From Mycobacterium scrofulaceum (lineage in GTDB: Bacteria; Actinomycetota; Actinomycetes; Mycobacteriales; Mycobacteriaceae), in assembly GCF_002086735.1 (NCBI RefSeq), contig NZ_MVIJ01000042.1, positions 1 through 52,009 of the forward strand: a stretch of DNA of 52,009 bases, given 5' to 3'. Shown here piece after piece: positions 8,252 to 16,502 of this stretch. Within the stretch, counting starts at the first letter, position 1. Each line of letters begins with the position of its first letter. Below the pieces are notes generated by a model. It saw only the letters and a program-made list of their open reading frames with translations, ran no database searches and had not been told where the DNA came from. The translations under genes were made by a program, and so were the position numbers.

Positions 8252-8917
8252 CTACACCAGCCCGGTGATGAAGCCCGCCGCCTGTCCGGGGTAGGGCGGC
8301 ACGCCGTAATCGTGGTGGGCCTCCCGGTCCCGGCCGCCGACGACGCACACCGGATCGCCGGGGCTGCAGATGTCGATGGCGCGCCCGGCGAACTGGCCCG
8401 CCGTCGACAGGGGCGTGTTGAACCGGTTGCCGGGATTGCCGAACACCGCGACGGCCGCAACCTTGTTGGCCAGGCCGGGGTCGAGCGCGGGAGCCGACCC
8501 GAAGTTGCCGATCCGCTCGCCCAGCGGCGGCACCCCGGCGAGCATCGAGACGGCGGCGGCGCCCTGGGAGAAACCGCCGAGCACCAGCTTCGTCGACGGG
8601 CACTGGTCGACCATCTGTGCGATGTGGTCGCGCGCGTCGTTGGCGCCGTCGGCGGTCTGCAGGAAGTTGTAGCTGGCCGGGTAGTTCACCGGGTAGGCGT
8701 CGACGCTGCGCGAGCCGAGGTCCGACCGCAGCGCGGCGAGCAGCGCATCACCGGCGACCCCCAGCCCGGGCGGCTCGGCGGTGCCGCGGGCGAAGATGAG
8801 CTGCACGTCGGGGCACCCGTCGGCCAATGCCGACGGCAGCGCGCCGCTCGTGATCGAAAACACCGACACCGCAACGGCGACGGCCAGGCCGACGACCGGC
8901 CACCTACGAAGGTTCAT
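8252..8917 (-). CDS. Secreted cutinase-family serine esterase (CULP)
   Basis: This 221-residue protein carries an N-terminal signal peptide (hydrophobic run about 8-30, cleavage near SALADG). The cutinase core has the nucleophile elbow GGFSQGA with Ser117, then DPVC with Asp188 and REAHHDYG with His201 or His202, completing the triad. Four cysteines match the two disulfides of the family. Mycobacterial members hydrolyse fatty-acid esters at the cell surface. The ATG at 8917 is preferred because it leaves a normal signal peptide. As far as I recall, no cutinase lies between amiB1 and deoD in M. tuberculosis, so this is an accessory gene. Confidence 0.9.
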   Translation of the reverse strand: MNLRRWPVVGLAVAVAVSVFSITSGALPSALADGCPDVQLIFARGTAEPPGLGVAGDALLAALRSDLGSRSVDAYPVNYPASYNFLQTADGANDARDHIAQMVDQCPSTKLVLGGFSQGAAAVSMLAGVPPLGERIGNFGSAPALDPGLANKVAAVAVFGNPGNRFNTPLSTAGQFAGRAIDICSPGDPVCVVGGRDREAHHDYGVPPYPGQAAGFITGLV

Positions 8918-8978
8918 GCGGCAGATTTTCACATATCCCGGCGCGCGCCATCGCGGCGCTAACCCCGACGACCCGCAC

Positions 8979-8984
8979 TATGCT
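8979..8984 (+). promoter_or_regulatory. -10 element of deoD
   Basis: TATGCT lies 8 nt before the deoD GTG, giving a leader of about 0-3 nt. Confidence 0.55.
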
Positions 8985-8992
8985 CGCCGACT

Positions 8993-9799
8993 GTGAGCGA
9001 CGTCGCATCCGACCCCGCCGATCTGGCCCGGCGGGCGGCGCGGGTCATCGCCGACCGCACCGGTGCTGCCCGGCACGACGTCGCCGTCGTGCTCGGATCG
9101 GGATGGCGCCCGGCGGCCGACGCGCTCGGCCCCCCGACCGCCGTGCTGCCCCAGGCCGACGTGCCCGGGTTCGCGCCCCCCACCGCGGTCGGACACACCG
9201 GCGAGCTGATGTCGACGCGCATCGGCGAACGCCGCGTGCTGGTGCTGGTCGGTCGGGTGCACGCCTACGAGGGCCACGACCTGTGCCACGTCGTGCACCC
9301 GGTGCGGGCGGCCTGCGCGGCCGGGGCGCGCATCGTCGTGCTCACCAACGCCGCCGGCGGGCTGCGGCCTGACATGGCGGTCGGGCAGCCGGTGCTGATC
9401 AGCGACCACCTGAACCTGACCGCGCGTTCGCCGCTGGCCGGCCCGCAGTTCGTGGACCTGACCGACGCCTACTCCCCGCGGCTGCGCGAGCTGGCCCGCC
9501 GGGTCGATCCCGGGCTGACCGAGGGCGTCTACGCCGGCCTGCCCGGCCCGCACTACGAGACGCCCGCCGAGGTGCGCATGCTGCGGATCCTGGGCGCCGA
9601 CCTGGTCGGCATGTCGACCGTGCACGAGACCATCGCGGCCCGGGCGGCGGGCGCCGAGGTGCTGGGGGTGTCGCTGGTCACCAACCTGGCCGCCGGGATC
9701 AGCGGCGAACCGCTGAGCCACGCCGAGGTGCTCGCCGCCGGCGCCGCGTCGGCGAGCCGGATGGGCGCGCTGCTGGCCGACGTCGTCGCCCGGTTCTAG
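8993..9799 (+). CDS. deoD: Purine nucleoside phosphorylase
   Basis: This 268-residue enzyme cleaves purine (deoxy)nucleosides with phosphate to the free base and (deoxy)ribose 1-phosphate. It is the trimeric PNP/MTAP type. Visible motifs are VVLGSGW (phosphate loop), TNAAGGL, GPHYETPAEVRM, and GMSTVHE with the base-binding region near VSLVTNLAAG. The GTG start has a -10 element immediately upstream. The gene is followed after 5 bp by pmmB and corresponds to Rv3307. It links to deoA, cdd, add and upp in this window. Confidence 0.95.
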   Translation: MSDVASDPADLARRAARVIADRTGAARHDVAVVLGSGWRPAADALGPPTAVLPQADVPGFAPPTAVGHTGELMSTRIGERRVLVLVGRVHAYEGHDLCHVVHPVRAACAAGARIVVLTNAAGGLRPDMAVGQPVLISDHLNLTARSPLAGPQFVDLTDAYSPRLRELARRVDPGLTEGVYAGLPGPHYETPAEVRMLRILGADLVGMSTVHETIAARAAGAEVLGVSLVTNLAAGISGEPLSHAEVLAAGAASASRMGALLADVVARF

Positions 9800-9804
9800 G
9801 TGCG

Positions 9805-11442
9805 ATGACGCCCGAGGAATGGCGGCGACCCGCGGCCCCCGGCGACGCCCGGGGTGCGAGCGCCGCGGCGGAGTGGATCGCCCACGATCCCGACCCGGCG
9901 ACGGCCGCCGAGCTGGCCGCCTGCGAGCCCGCCGAGCTGGCCGCGCGGTTCGCGCGCCCGCTCAGGTTCGGCACCGCGGGGCTGCGCGGTCCGGTGCGCG
10001 CCGGCCCCGACGCCATGAACGTGGCGGTGGTGTCGCGCGCGACCTGGGCGGTGGCGCGGGTACTGCGCGGGCGCGGCCTGGCCGGCGCTCTCGTGATCGT
10101 CGGGCGCGACTCCCGGCACGGCTCCGCGGTGTTCGCCACCGTAACCGCCGAAGTGCTTGCGGCCCAGGGATTTTCCGTGCGACTGCTGCCCGGCCCGGTG
10201 CCGACACCGGTGGTCGCGTTCGCCGTCCGCCACACCGGCGCGGCCGCCGGGATACAGATCACCGCGTCGCACAACCCGCCGGCCGACAACGGCTACAAGG
10301 TCTACGTCGACGGCGGCATCCAGATCGTCTCGCCCACCGACCGCGAGATCGAGGCCGCGATGGCCGCCGCTCCCCCGGCCGACGAAATCGCCAGGGCGCC
10401 CGTGCAAGCCGCCGCGACCGATCTGGTCGAGCGCTACGTCGCCCGGGCGGCCGGGCTGCGGCGCGCCGCCGGTTCGGTGCGGGTGGCGCTGACCCCGCTG
10501 CACGGCGTCGGCGGCGTCGTGGCCGTGGAAGCGCTGCAACGCGCCGGCTTCGGGCCGGTGCACACCGTCGGCGCCCAGTTCGCGCCGGATCCCGACTTCC
10601 CGACCGTCGCCTTCCCCAATCCCGAGGAGCCCGGCGCCACCGACGCGTTGCTCGCCCTGGCCGCCGACGTCACGGCCGACGTCGCGGTCGCGCTGGATCC
10701 CGACGCCGACCGGTGCGCGGTCGGCATCCCGACCGAATCGGGATGGCGGATGCTCTCCGGCGACGAAACAGGTTGGCTGCTGGGCGATTACATCTTGTCG
10801 GGAGTCGCCGATCCCAGCAAAGCGGTGGTGGCCAGCACCGTGGTGTCGTCGCGGATGCTGGCGGCGATCGCGCGCCGGTACGGAGCCGTCCACGTCGAAA
10901 CCCTGACCGGCTTCAAGTGGCTGGCGCGCGCCGACGCCCAGGTCCCCGGCGGCGCCCTGGTGTACGCCTACGAGGAGGCGATCGGGCACTGCGTCGACCC
11001 GGACGCCGTGCGCGACAAGGACGGCATCAGCGCCGCGGTGCTGGTGTGCGACCTGGTGGCTTCGCTCAAGGACCGGGGCCGTTCGGTCTCCGACGCGCTC
11101 GATCGGCTCGCGCAACGGTACGGCGTGCACGACGTCGCGGCGGTGTCGCGCCGCGTGGCCGACGCCGCCGAAGCCGCCGAACTGATGCGCCGGCTGCGGG
11201 CGGCGCCACCGGAAACGCTGGCCGGTGTCGCCGTGACCGTCACCGACATCACCGACGCGCTGATCTTCACCGGCGGCGGCGACGACGCATCAGTCCGGCT
11301 GGTGGTGCGGCCGTCCGGGACCGAGCCGAAGTTGAAGTGCTACATCGAGATTCGCTGCGCGGTGAGCGACGGCCTGCCCCGGGCCCGGGAGCGGGCGGGC
11401 GCGCTGCGCGACCGGCTGGTGGCCGAGGTGCGGAGCTGGTAG
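9805..11442 (+). CDS. pmmB: Alpha-D-phosphohexomutase (PGM/PMM family), candidate phosphopentomutase
   Basis: A 545-residue mutase with all four family signatures: TASHNPPADNGYKVY with the phosphoserine near residue 155, DPDADRCAVG as the Mg2+ loop, the sugar-specificity loop near AYEEAIGHCVD, and the phosphate-binding RPSGTEPK near the C-terminus. The annotated role of the M. tuberculosis homologue (Rv3308) is phosphomannomutase. The length and the EEAIG loop are closer to the PGM2 branch, which can interconvert pentose 1- and 5-phosphates. The 5-bp spacing from deoD supports, but does not prove, a phosphopentomutase role. It is convergent with upp, 4 bp apart. Confidence 0.88.
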   Translation: MTPEEWRRPAAPGDARGASAAAEWIAHDPDPATAAELAACEPAELAARFARPLRFGTAGLRGPVRAGPDAMNVAVVSRATWAVARVLRGRGLAGALVIVGRDSRHGSAVFATVTAEVLAAQGFSVRLLPGPVPTPVVAFAVRHTGAAAGIQITASHNPPADNGYKVYVDGGIQIVSPTDREIEAAMAAAPPADEIARAPVQAAATDLVERYVARAAGLRRAAGSVRVALTPLHGVGGVVAVEALQRAGFGPVHTVGAQFAPDPDFPTVAFPNPEEPGATDALLALAADVTADVAVALDPDADRCAVGIPTESGWRMLSGDETGWLLGDYILSGVADPSKAVVASTVVSSRMLAAIARRYGAVHVETLTGFKWLARADAQVPGGALVYAYEEAIGHCVDPDAVRDKDGISAAVLVCDLVASLKDRGRSVSDALDRLAQRYGVHDVAAVSRRVADAAEAAELMRRLRAAPPETLAGVAVTVTDITDALIFTGGGDDASVRLVVRPSGTEPKLKCYIEIRCAVSDGLPRARERAGALRDRLVAEVRSW

Positions 11443-11446
11443 CCGG

Positions 11447-12070
11447 CTAGCGGGGCCCGTATTGGCGGTCGCCCGCGTCGCCGAGGCCCGGCACGATGTA
11501 AGCGTTGTCGTCGAGCCCGTCGTCGACGGCCACCGTGAACAGCCGCGCGCCGGGGGCCGTTTTCTCAAGCGCGGCAATGCCTTCGGGCGCGGCCACCGCA
11601 CACAACACCGTGATATCGGCCGCGCCGCGATCGAGCAGCAGGCCGACGGTGTGTTTCAGCGAGCCGCCCGTGGCCAGCATCGGGTCCAGCACGAGCACCG
11701 GCAGGCCGGCCAGTTCGTCGGGCAGCGACTCGAAATACCCGGTCGCCTGGTGGGTTTCCTCGTTTCGCGACACGCCGACGAAGCCGACCCGCGCCCGCGG
11801 CAAGAGCGCCAGCGCCTGGTCGACCATGCCCAGCCCGGCCCGCAGCACCGGCACCAGCAGGGGCGGCCCGGCCAGCCGCACGCCCTGCGTCTCGGCCAGC
11901 GGCGTGCGGATCGGGAAGGTCTCTCGGGGCGCGTCCCGGGTGGCCTCGTAGACCAGCATCGCGGTCAGGTCGCGCAGCGCCGCCCGGAAACCCTCGTTGT
12001 CGGTGCGTTCGTCGCGCATCGTCGTGAGCCGGGCGACCGCCAGCGGGTGATCGACAACGCGCACCTCCAC
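11447..12070 (-). CDS. upp: Uracil phosphoribosyltransferase
   Basis: This 207-residue enzyme converts uracil and PRPP to UMP. The PRPP-binding loop is seen in LVLDPMLATGGS, and the C-terminal uracil-binding segment ends in YIVPGLGDAGDRQYGPR. GTG at 12070 is chosen because it gives the length and N-terminus of the M. tuberculosis protein (Rv3309c); an ATG further upstream would overlap the likely promoter. An AT-rich TTATAT/TATATA sequence at about 12083-12089 on the minus strand is a candidate -10 with a very short leader. Confidence 0.95.
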   Translation of the reverse strand: MEVRVVDHPLAVARLTTMRDERTDNEGFRAALRDLTAMLVYEATRDAPRETFPIRTPLAETQGVRLAGPPLLVPVLRAGLGMVDQALALLPRARVGFVGVSRNEETHQATGYFESLPDELAGLPVLVLDPMLATGGSLKHTVGLLLDRGAADITVLCAVAAPEGIAALEKTAPGARLFTVAVDDGLDDNAYIVPGLGDAGDRQYGPR

Positions 12071-12162
12071 GGTGTTCGACCCTATATAACGATCCGGCCG
12101 CATTTCGTTAACGCCCCGCCGAAGCCTCCCGCGTCGCCGCGGCCGCCGCACCGGTGCGCCCG

Positions 12163-12168
12163 TATGCT
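12163..12168 (+). promoter_or_regulatory. -10 element of sapM
   Basis: TATGCT with GTG codons at 12172 and 12175. A start 6 nt downstream gives a leaderless mRNA and selects 12175. Confidence 0.6.
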
Positions 12169-12174
12169 CCCGTG

Positions 12175-13065
12175 GTGCTGGGCGCAATCGCGGGTTCAAC
12201 AGGGTTGACGGGCAGGGTGATTCGAGTCCTCGGGCTGCTCGGTGCGGCGGCCTTGGTGGGGCTGGCGGCCAGCCCGCTGAATCCGCGGATCGTCCTGGTG
12301 GCCACGGCCGTTCCGCAGCCCGCACACATCGTGATCGTGGTGGAGGAGAACCGCTCCGAAAGCGGCATCATCGGCAACAAGTCGGCGCCCTTCATCACCG
12401 CGCTGGCCGCGGGCGGCGCCAACATGACCCAGTCGTTCGCCGAAACCCACCCGAGCGAACCGAACTACCTGGCGCTGTTCGCCGGCAACACGTTCGGGGT
12501 GACCACCGACCAGTGCCCGGTCAACGCCGGCGCCGCGCCCAACCTCGGGTCGGAGTTGCTCGCCGCGGGCTACACGTTCGCCGGCTTCGCCGAGGGCCTG
12601 CCCGCCGCCGGCTCGCCGGTGTGCAGCGCCGGCAAGTACGCGCGCAAGCACGTGCCCTGGGCCAACTTCACCAACGTGCCGCCGGCGTACTCCCTGCCGT
12701 TCTCCGCCTTCCCGATGGGCGACTACGCCCGCCTGCCCACGGTGTCGTTCGTCATCCCGAACAACGACGACAACATGCACGACGGCTCGATCGCGCAGGC
12801 CGACACCTGGCTGAACCGGCAGCTGTCGGGCTACGCCAATTGGGCGGTGGCCAACAACAGCCTGCTGATCGTGACGTTCGACGAGGACGACGGCGGGCGG
12901 CGCAACCAGATCCCGACGGTCTTCTACGGCGCGCACGTCCGCCCCGGCAACTACGCCGAACAGATCAACCACTACAACGTGCTCTCCACGCTCGAGCAGA
13001 TGTACGGGCTGCCCAAAACCGGGTACGCGGCGAGCGCGCCGCCGATCACCGATATCTGGGGCTAG
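12175..13065 (+). CDS. sapM: Secreted acid phosphatase SapM
   Basis: This 296-residue exported phosphoesterase matches M. tuberculosis SapM (Rv3310) over its whole length, with blocks such as HIVIVVEENRSES, NKSAPFI, HPSEPNYLALFAGNTFG, FDEDDGG and PPITDIWG. In M. tuberculosis SapM dephosphorylates phosphatidylinositol 3-phosphate and blocks phagosome maturation. Here that role is inferred. A hydrophobic signal peptide spans roughly residues 10-35. The GTG start at 12175 sits 6 nt after TATGCT; 12172 is an alternative. Two conserved cysteines flank the region around residue 110-145. Confidence 0.93.
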   Translation: MLGAIAGSTGLTGRVIRVLGLLGAAALVGLAASPLNPRIVLVATAVPQPAHIVIVVEENRSESGIIGNKSAPFITALAAGGANMTQSFAETHPSEPNYLALFAGNTFGVTTDQCPVNAGAAPNLGSELLAAGYTFAGFAEGLPAAGSPVCSAGKYARKHVPWANFTNVPPAYSLPFSAFPMGDYARLPTVSFVIPNNDDNMHDGSIAQADTWLNRQLSGYANWAVANNSLLIVTFDEDDGGRRNQIPTVFYGAHVRPGNYAEQINHYNVLSTLEQMYGLPKTGYAASAPPITDIWG

Positions 13066-13094
13066 CCGCGCCGGGCGCCCCCGCCCGCCGCCGC

Positions 13095-13100
13095 TATTGT
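13095..13100 (+). promoter_or_regulatory. -10 element of the Rv3311-like gene
   Basis: TATTGT lies 7 nt before the ATG at 13108, consistent with a leaderless transcript. Confidence 0.5.
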
Positions 13101-13107
13101 GTGCCGC

Positions 13108-14406
13108 ATGGCTGCTGACCTCGTGCCCATCCGCCTGAGCCTGTCCGACGGTGACCGCTACACCGTGTGGGCGCCCCGCTGGCGCGACGCCGGCGACGAG
13201 TGGGAGGCGTTCCTGGGCAAGGACGAGGACCTGTACGTGTTCTCCTCCGTCGCCGACCTGGTCGCGTTCGTGCGCTCCGATACCGACAACGACCTGGTCG
13301 ACCACCCGGCGTGGAAGGACCTGACCTCGGCGCCCGCGTACAAGTTCGAACCGGCCGAGGACAGGCAGTTCGATCTGGTCGCGGTCGAGGAGCTGGTCTC
13401 GGAGAAGCCGACCGAGGAGTCGGTGGCCGCGCTCGCGCGCACGCTGGCGCTGGTCTCGTCCATCGGGTCGGTGTGCGAGCTCGCCGCGGTGTCGAAGTTC
13501 TTCAACGGCAACCCGACCTTGGGCACCGTCTCGGGCGGCATCGACCACTTCACCGGCAAGGCCGGCCTCAAGCGCTGGACCGCGATCGGCGAGATCATCG
13601 GGCGCGGCTGGGACGACGCGCTCGGCGCGATCGACGGCATCGTCACCACCCCGGAGGTGGACGCCAAGCTGTCGGCCAAGGCCGCCGACGAGCTGGCCGA
13701 GGAGCGCGAGGACGAAGACACCGAGGACGCCGACGACACCGAGGCCGACGATGACGCCGAAGCCGAAGCCGCCGAACAGGACGCGGAGGCCGACGAGCTC
13801 GTGGACGCCGACGACGAGGAATCCCGGGCCGCCGGCGACACCGTGGTCCTGGGCAGCGACGAGGATTTCTGGGTTCAGGTGGGCATCGACCCGATCCGGA
13901 TCATGACGAGTTCGGGCACCTTCTACACGCTGCGGTGCTACCTGGACGACCGCCCGATCTTCCTGGGCCGCAACGGGCGGATCAGCGTCTTCGGCTCCGA
14001 GCGTGCGCTGGCCCGGTACCTCGCCGACGAGCACGACCACGACCTGGCCGACCTGAGCACCTACGACGACATCAGGACCGCCGCCACGGACGGCTCGCTG
14101 GAGGTCCAGGTCACCGAGGACAACGTCTACGTGCTCAGCGGGCTGGCCGACGACATCGCCGACGGGCCGGACGCCGTGGACCGCGACCAGCTGGACCTGG
14201 CCGTCGAGCTGCTCCGCGACATCGGCGACTACTCGGAGGAGGGCACGGTCGACAAGGCGCTCGAGCCGGGCCGGCCGCTGGGCAAGCTGGTGGCCTACGT
14301 GCTCGAGCCCGGCTCGGTCGGCAAGCCGTCGGCCCCGTACGCCTCGGCCGTACGGGAATGGGAGAACCTGGAACAGTTCGTCGACGGCCGGCTCAGGCGG
14401 GAGTAG
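13108..14406 (+). CDS. Rv3311-like conserved actinobacterial protein with internal duplication
   Basis: This 432-residue protein has no recognised catalytic domain. Residues about 14-72 and 269-322 resemble each other: both run YTV/YTL, then FLGK/FLGR, a VF(S/G)S strand, and an acidic helix ending in NDLVD or HDLAD. The halves are joined by a strongly acidic linker (about 193-244) made almost entirely of Asp, Glu and Ala. ATG 13108 is chosen by similarity to the M. tuberculosis N-terminus (MAADLVPIRL) and the upstream -10. There is no signal peptide. The function is unknown; the linker suggests two ligand- or protein-binding modules on a flexible tether. Confidence 0.85.
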   Translation: MAADLVPIRLSLSDGDRYTVWAPRWRDAGDEWEAFLGKDEDLYVFSSVADLVAFVRSDTDNDLVDHPAWKDLTSAPAYKFEPAEDRQFDLVAVEELVSEKPTEESVAALARTLALVSSIGSVCELAAVSKFFNGNPTLGTVSGGIDHFTGKAGLKRWTAIGEIIGRGWDDALGAIDGIVTTPEVDAKLSAKAADELAEEREDEDTEDADDTEADDDAEAEAAEQDAEADELVDADDEESRAAGDTVVLGSDEDFWVQVGIDPIRIMTSSGTFYTLRCYLDDRPIFLGRNGRISVFGSERALARYLADEHDHDLADLSTYDDIRTAATDGSLEVQVTEDNVYVLSGLADDIADGPDAVDRDQLDLAVELLRDIGDYSEEGTVDKALEPGRPLGKLVAYVLEPGSVGKPSAPYASAVREWENLEQFVDGRLRRE

Positions 14407-14436
14407 GGCCCGAACGGGCCCCCGTTTGACGGGCCC
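14406..14436 (+). terminator. Overlapping GC hairpins after the Rv3311-like gene
   Basis: GGGCCC occurs at 14406-14411, 14416-14421 and 14431-14436. The first two form a perfect 6-bp stem with loop GAAC, and CCCGT/ACGGG (14421-14425 with 14429-14433) gives a competing stem. There is no U-tract, so termination is only likely. Confidence 0.4.
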
Positions 14437-14459
14437 CGGAGTCTCCTCTTTACTGGCGG

Positions 14460-15443
14460 GTGTCGCTTCCCGGGATAGGCCCGCTACCGCTGTACGGCTT
14501 TCAACGCCCGGGCATGCTCCTGTTCGGTTTGCTCCCGCTGGCCCTGCTCGCGGTCTACGTCCTGGTCCAGCGCCGCCGCCGGCGCCGACTGCGCCGCTTC
14601 ACCGAGGCCAGCGTGCCGCAGTCGCCGATACGGCACCTCCCGATCGCCGTCTCGCTGCTGAGCCTCTCGCTGCTGACCATCGCGCTGGCCACCCCCACCC
14701 ACGACATGCGCATCCCCCGCAACCGCGCGGTGATCGTGCTGGTCATCGACATGTCGCAGTCGATGCGGGCGACCGACGTCCCACCCAACCGGCTCAAGGC
14801 CGCCGAGGAGGCGGCCAGCCAGTTCGCCAGCCAGCTGACGCCGGGCATCAACCTCGGGCTGGTCGGGTTCGCGGGCACGCCGTACCTGCTGGTGCCGCCG
14901 ACCCCCCAGCACCAGGCGACCATCGACGCGCTCAAGAAACTGGACTTCGCCGACAGCACGGCCACCGGTGAGGCCATCTTCACCGCCCTGCACGCGGTCA
15001 GCGCGACGGCCATCACGGGGGGCGACACCCCGCCCCCGGCCCGCATCGTGCTGCTCTCCGACGGCGGGGAGAACAAGCCGTCCAACCCCAGCGATCCGCA
15101 CGACGGTGTCTACACGGCGGCGCGGCTGGCCCGCGACGAGGGCGTGCCGATCTCGACGATCTCGTTCGGCACCAAGACCGGCGAGATCGAGATGGACGGC
15201 CAGCGGGTCGCGGTCCCGGTCTCGACCGACCAGATGAAGACGATCGCGAAGCTCTCGGGCGGGCAGTCCTACACCGCCGGCAACCTCGCCGAGCTCAACA
15301 AGAGCTACAACGCCATCGAGAAGGACATCGGCTACCGCACGGTGCCGGGGCCGGGCAGCGCCGGGTGGTTGCGGCTGGGCGTCCTCACCGCGTTGATCGC
15401 GACGGCGCTGGCGCTGGTGATCAACAGGCGGCTGCCGGTCTGA
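14460..15443 (+). CDS. VWA-domain membrane protein, Rv1481-like paralogue A
   Basis: This 327-residue protein has two N-terminal transmembrane segments (about 18-36 and 60-80) and a von Willebrand A domain from about 90. The intact MIDAS is seen as DMSQS, a later Thr in the TATGEA region, and the LLSDGGEN strand. A C-terminal membrane anchor ends in NRRLPV. In the M. tuberculosis moxR operon the homologue Rv1481 works beside an AAA+ MoxR ATPase. No moxR is nearby here, so this is a detached paralogue. The GTG at 14460 gives the usual N-terminus; the Shine-Dalgarno is weak. It is convergent with a second paralogue, 3 bp away. Confidence 0.85.
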   Translation: MSLPGIGPLPLYGFQRPGMLLFGLLPLALLAVYVLVQRRRRRRLRRFTEASVPQSPIRHLPIAVSLLSLSLLTIALATPTHDMRIPRNRAVIVLVIDMSQSMRATDVPPNRLKAAEEAASQFASQLTPGINLGLVGFAGTPYLLVPPTPQHQATIDALKKLDFADSTATGEAIFTALHAVSATAITGGDTPPPARIVLLSDGGENKPSNPSDPHDGVYTAARLARDEGVPISTISFGTKTGEIEMDGQRVAVPVSTDQMKTIAKLSGGQSYTAGNLAELNKSYNAIEKDIGYRTVPGPGSAGWLRLGVLTALIATALALVINRRLPV

Positions 15444-15467
15444 TCGTCAGGCGGGCAGCCGGCGGTT
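15423..15467. terminator. Inverted repeat spanning both VWA stop codons
   Basis: The last 21 bp of each gene (15423-15443 and 15447-15467) pair at 17 of 21 positions around a 3-nt spacer, because both encode NRRLP plus one residue. The resulting hairpin could end transcription from both sides. Confidence 0.5.
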
Positions 15468-16454
15468 CAGGAACAGGCCGGCCAGGACGGCGCCGGCCAG
15501 GGCGACCGCGCCCAGCAGCATCCAGGCCAGGCTGGCGTCGCCCTTGACGGTTTCGTAGCCGATCTGGCGCTGCAGGGTCGAATAGACGTCCTTCAGCGAC
15601 TCCAGGCTGTCGGCGTGGAACGCCTGACCGTCGGTGATCTCGCAGATCTTCTGCAGCGTCTGGTCGTCGACGGGCACCGGGATGGTGGCGCCCTCGTATT
15701 CGACGGTGCCGTACGGCGTCCCGAACGAGATCGTCGAGATCTGCACCCCCTCCGCCTTGGCGGCCCGGGCGGCGGTGAACGCCCCCTGCGGGGCGTTGGG
15801 GTCCAGCGGCACGTTCTCCGCGCCGTCGGACTCGAGCACGATGCGCGCCGGCGGCGGGCCGTCGCCGCCGCCCATCACCGAGCCGACCGTGGCGATCGCC
15901 TGCAGCGCGGTGAACAGGCCTTCGCCGGTCGCGGTCTTGGGGGCCGGCTTCAGGCTGTCGATCGCCGCCTTGACGGCGGCCCGGTTGGTGGTCGGCGAGA
16001 CCAGCAGCGAGGCGTTGGCCGCGAACTCCACCAACCCCAGGTTGATGGCCGGCGTCAGCTCGTCGGCGAATTGCTTCCCGGCCAACTTGGCGGCGGTCAG
16101 CCGGTCGGGGGGAACGTCGGTGGCGGCCATGGACTCCGACACGTCGATGACCAGCATGACGACCGCACGGTTCAGCGGGATGCGGACGTCGGAGGTCGGG
16201 CCGGCCATCGCCGTGGTGAGCAGCACCAGCGACGTGGCCAGCAGGATCGTCGGCACGTGCCGCCACCGGCTCGGGTGCGCCGGCGCGACCCGTTCGAGCA
16301 CCTCCATGTTGGCGAACCGCAGCACCCGACGGCGGCGGGCGAACTGCAGCACGACGTAGATGCCCAGGATCAGCAGAACGGCCAGCAGGAAAAGGAAGAA
16401 CCAGGCGTTCTGGAAGCCGGTGACCGACACGGGGCCCAGCAGGGGCAACTTCAT
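15447..16454 (-). CDS. VWA-domain membrane protein, Rv1481-like paralogue B
   Basis: A 335-residue protein, the same length as M. tuberculosis Rv1481, with two N-terminal membrane helices, a VWA domain with DVSES MIDAS, TATGEGLFTAL and VLESDGAEN, and a C-terminal helix ending FLNRRLPA. The ATG at 16454 is favoured because TAGTGT, a -10-like element, lies 8 nt upstream and the length then matches the family. It faces paralogue A tail to tail. The VWA domain probably binds a protein partner through a divalent metal; the partner is not encoded in this window. Confidence 0.86.
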   Translation of the reverse strand: MKLPLLGPVSVTGFQNAWFFLFLLAVLLILGIYVVLQFARRRRVLRFANMEVLERVAPAHPSRWRHVPTILLATSLVLLTTAMAGPTSDVRIPLNRAVVMLVIDVSESMAATDVPPDRLTAAKLAGKQFADELTPAINLGLVEFAANASLLVSPTTNRAAVKAAIDSLKPAPKTATGEGLFTALQAIATVGSVMGGGDGPPPARIVLESDGAENVPLDPNAPQGAFTAARAAKAEGVQISTISFGTPYGTVEYEGATIPVPVDDQTLQKICEITDGQAFHADSLESLKDVYSTLQRQIGYETVKGDASLAWMLLGAVALAGAVLAGLFLNRRLPA

Positions 16455-16502
16455 GTCCAGCCACACTATGCGCCGGACGTGGGCCGTGCACGGCCCACCG
16501 GG

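Noticed and set aside
9819..11450. Second long frame over pmmB
   Set aside because: It is Arg/Gly-rich without domains, while the other frame carries all phosphohexomutase motifs.
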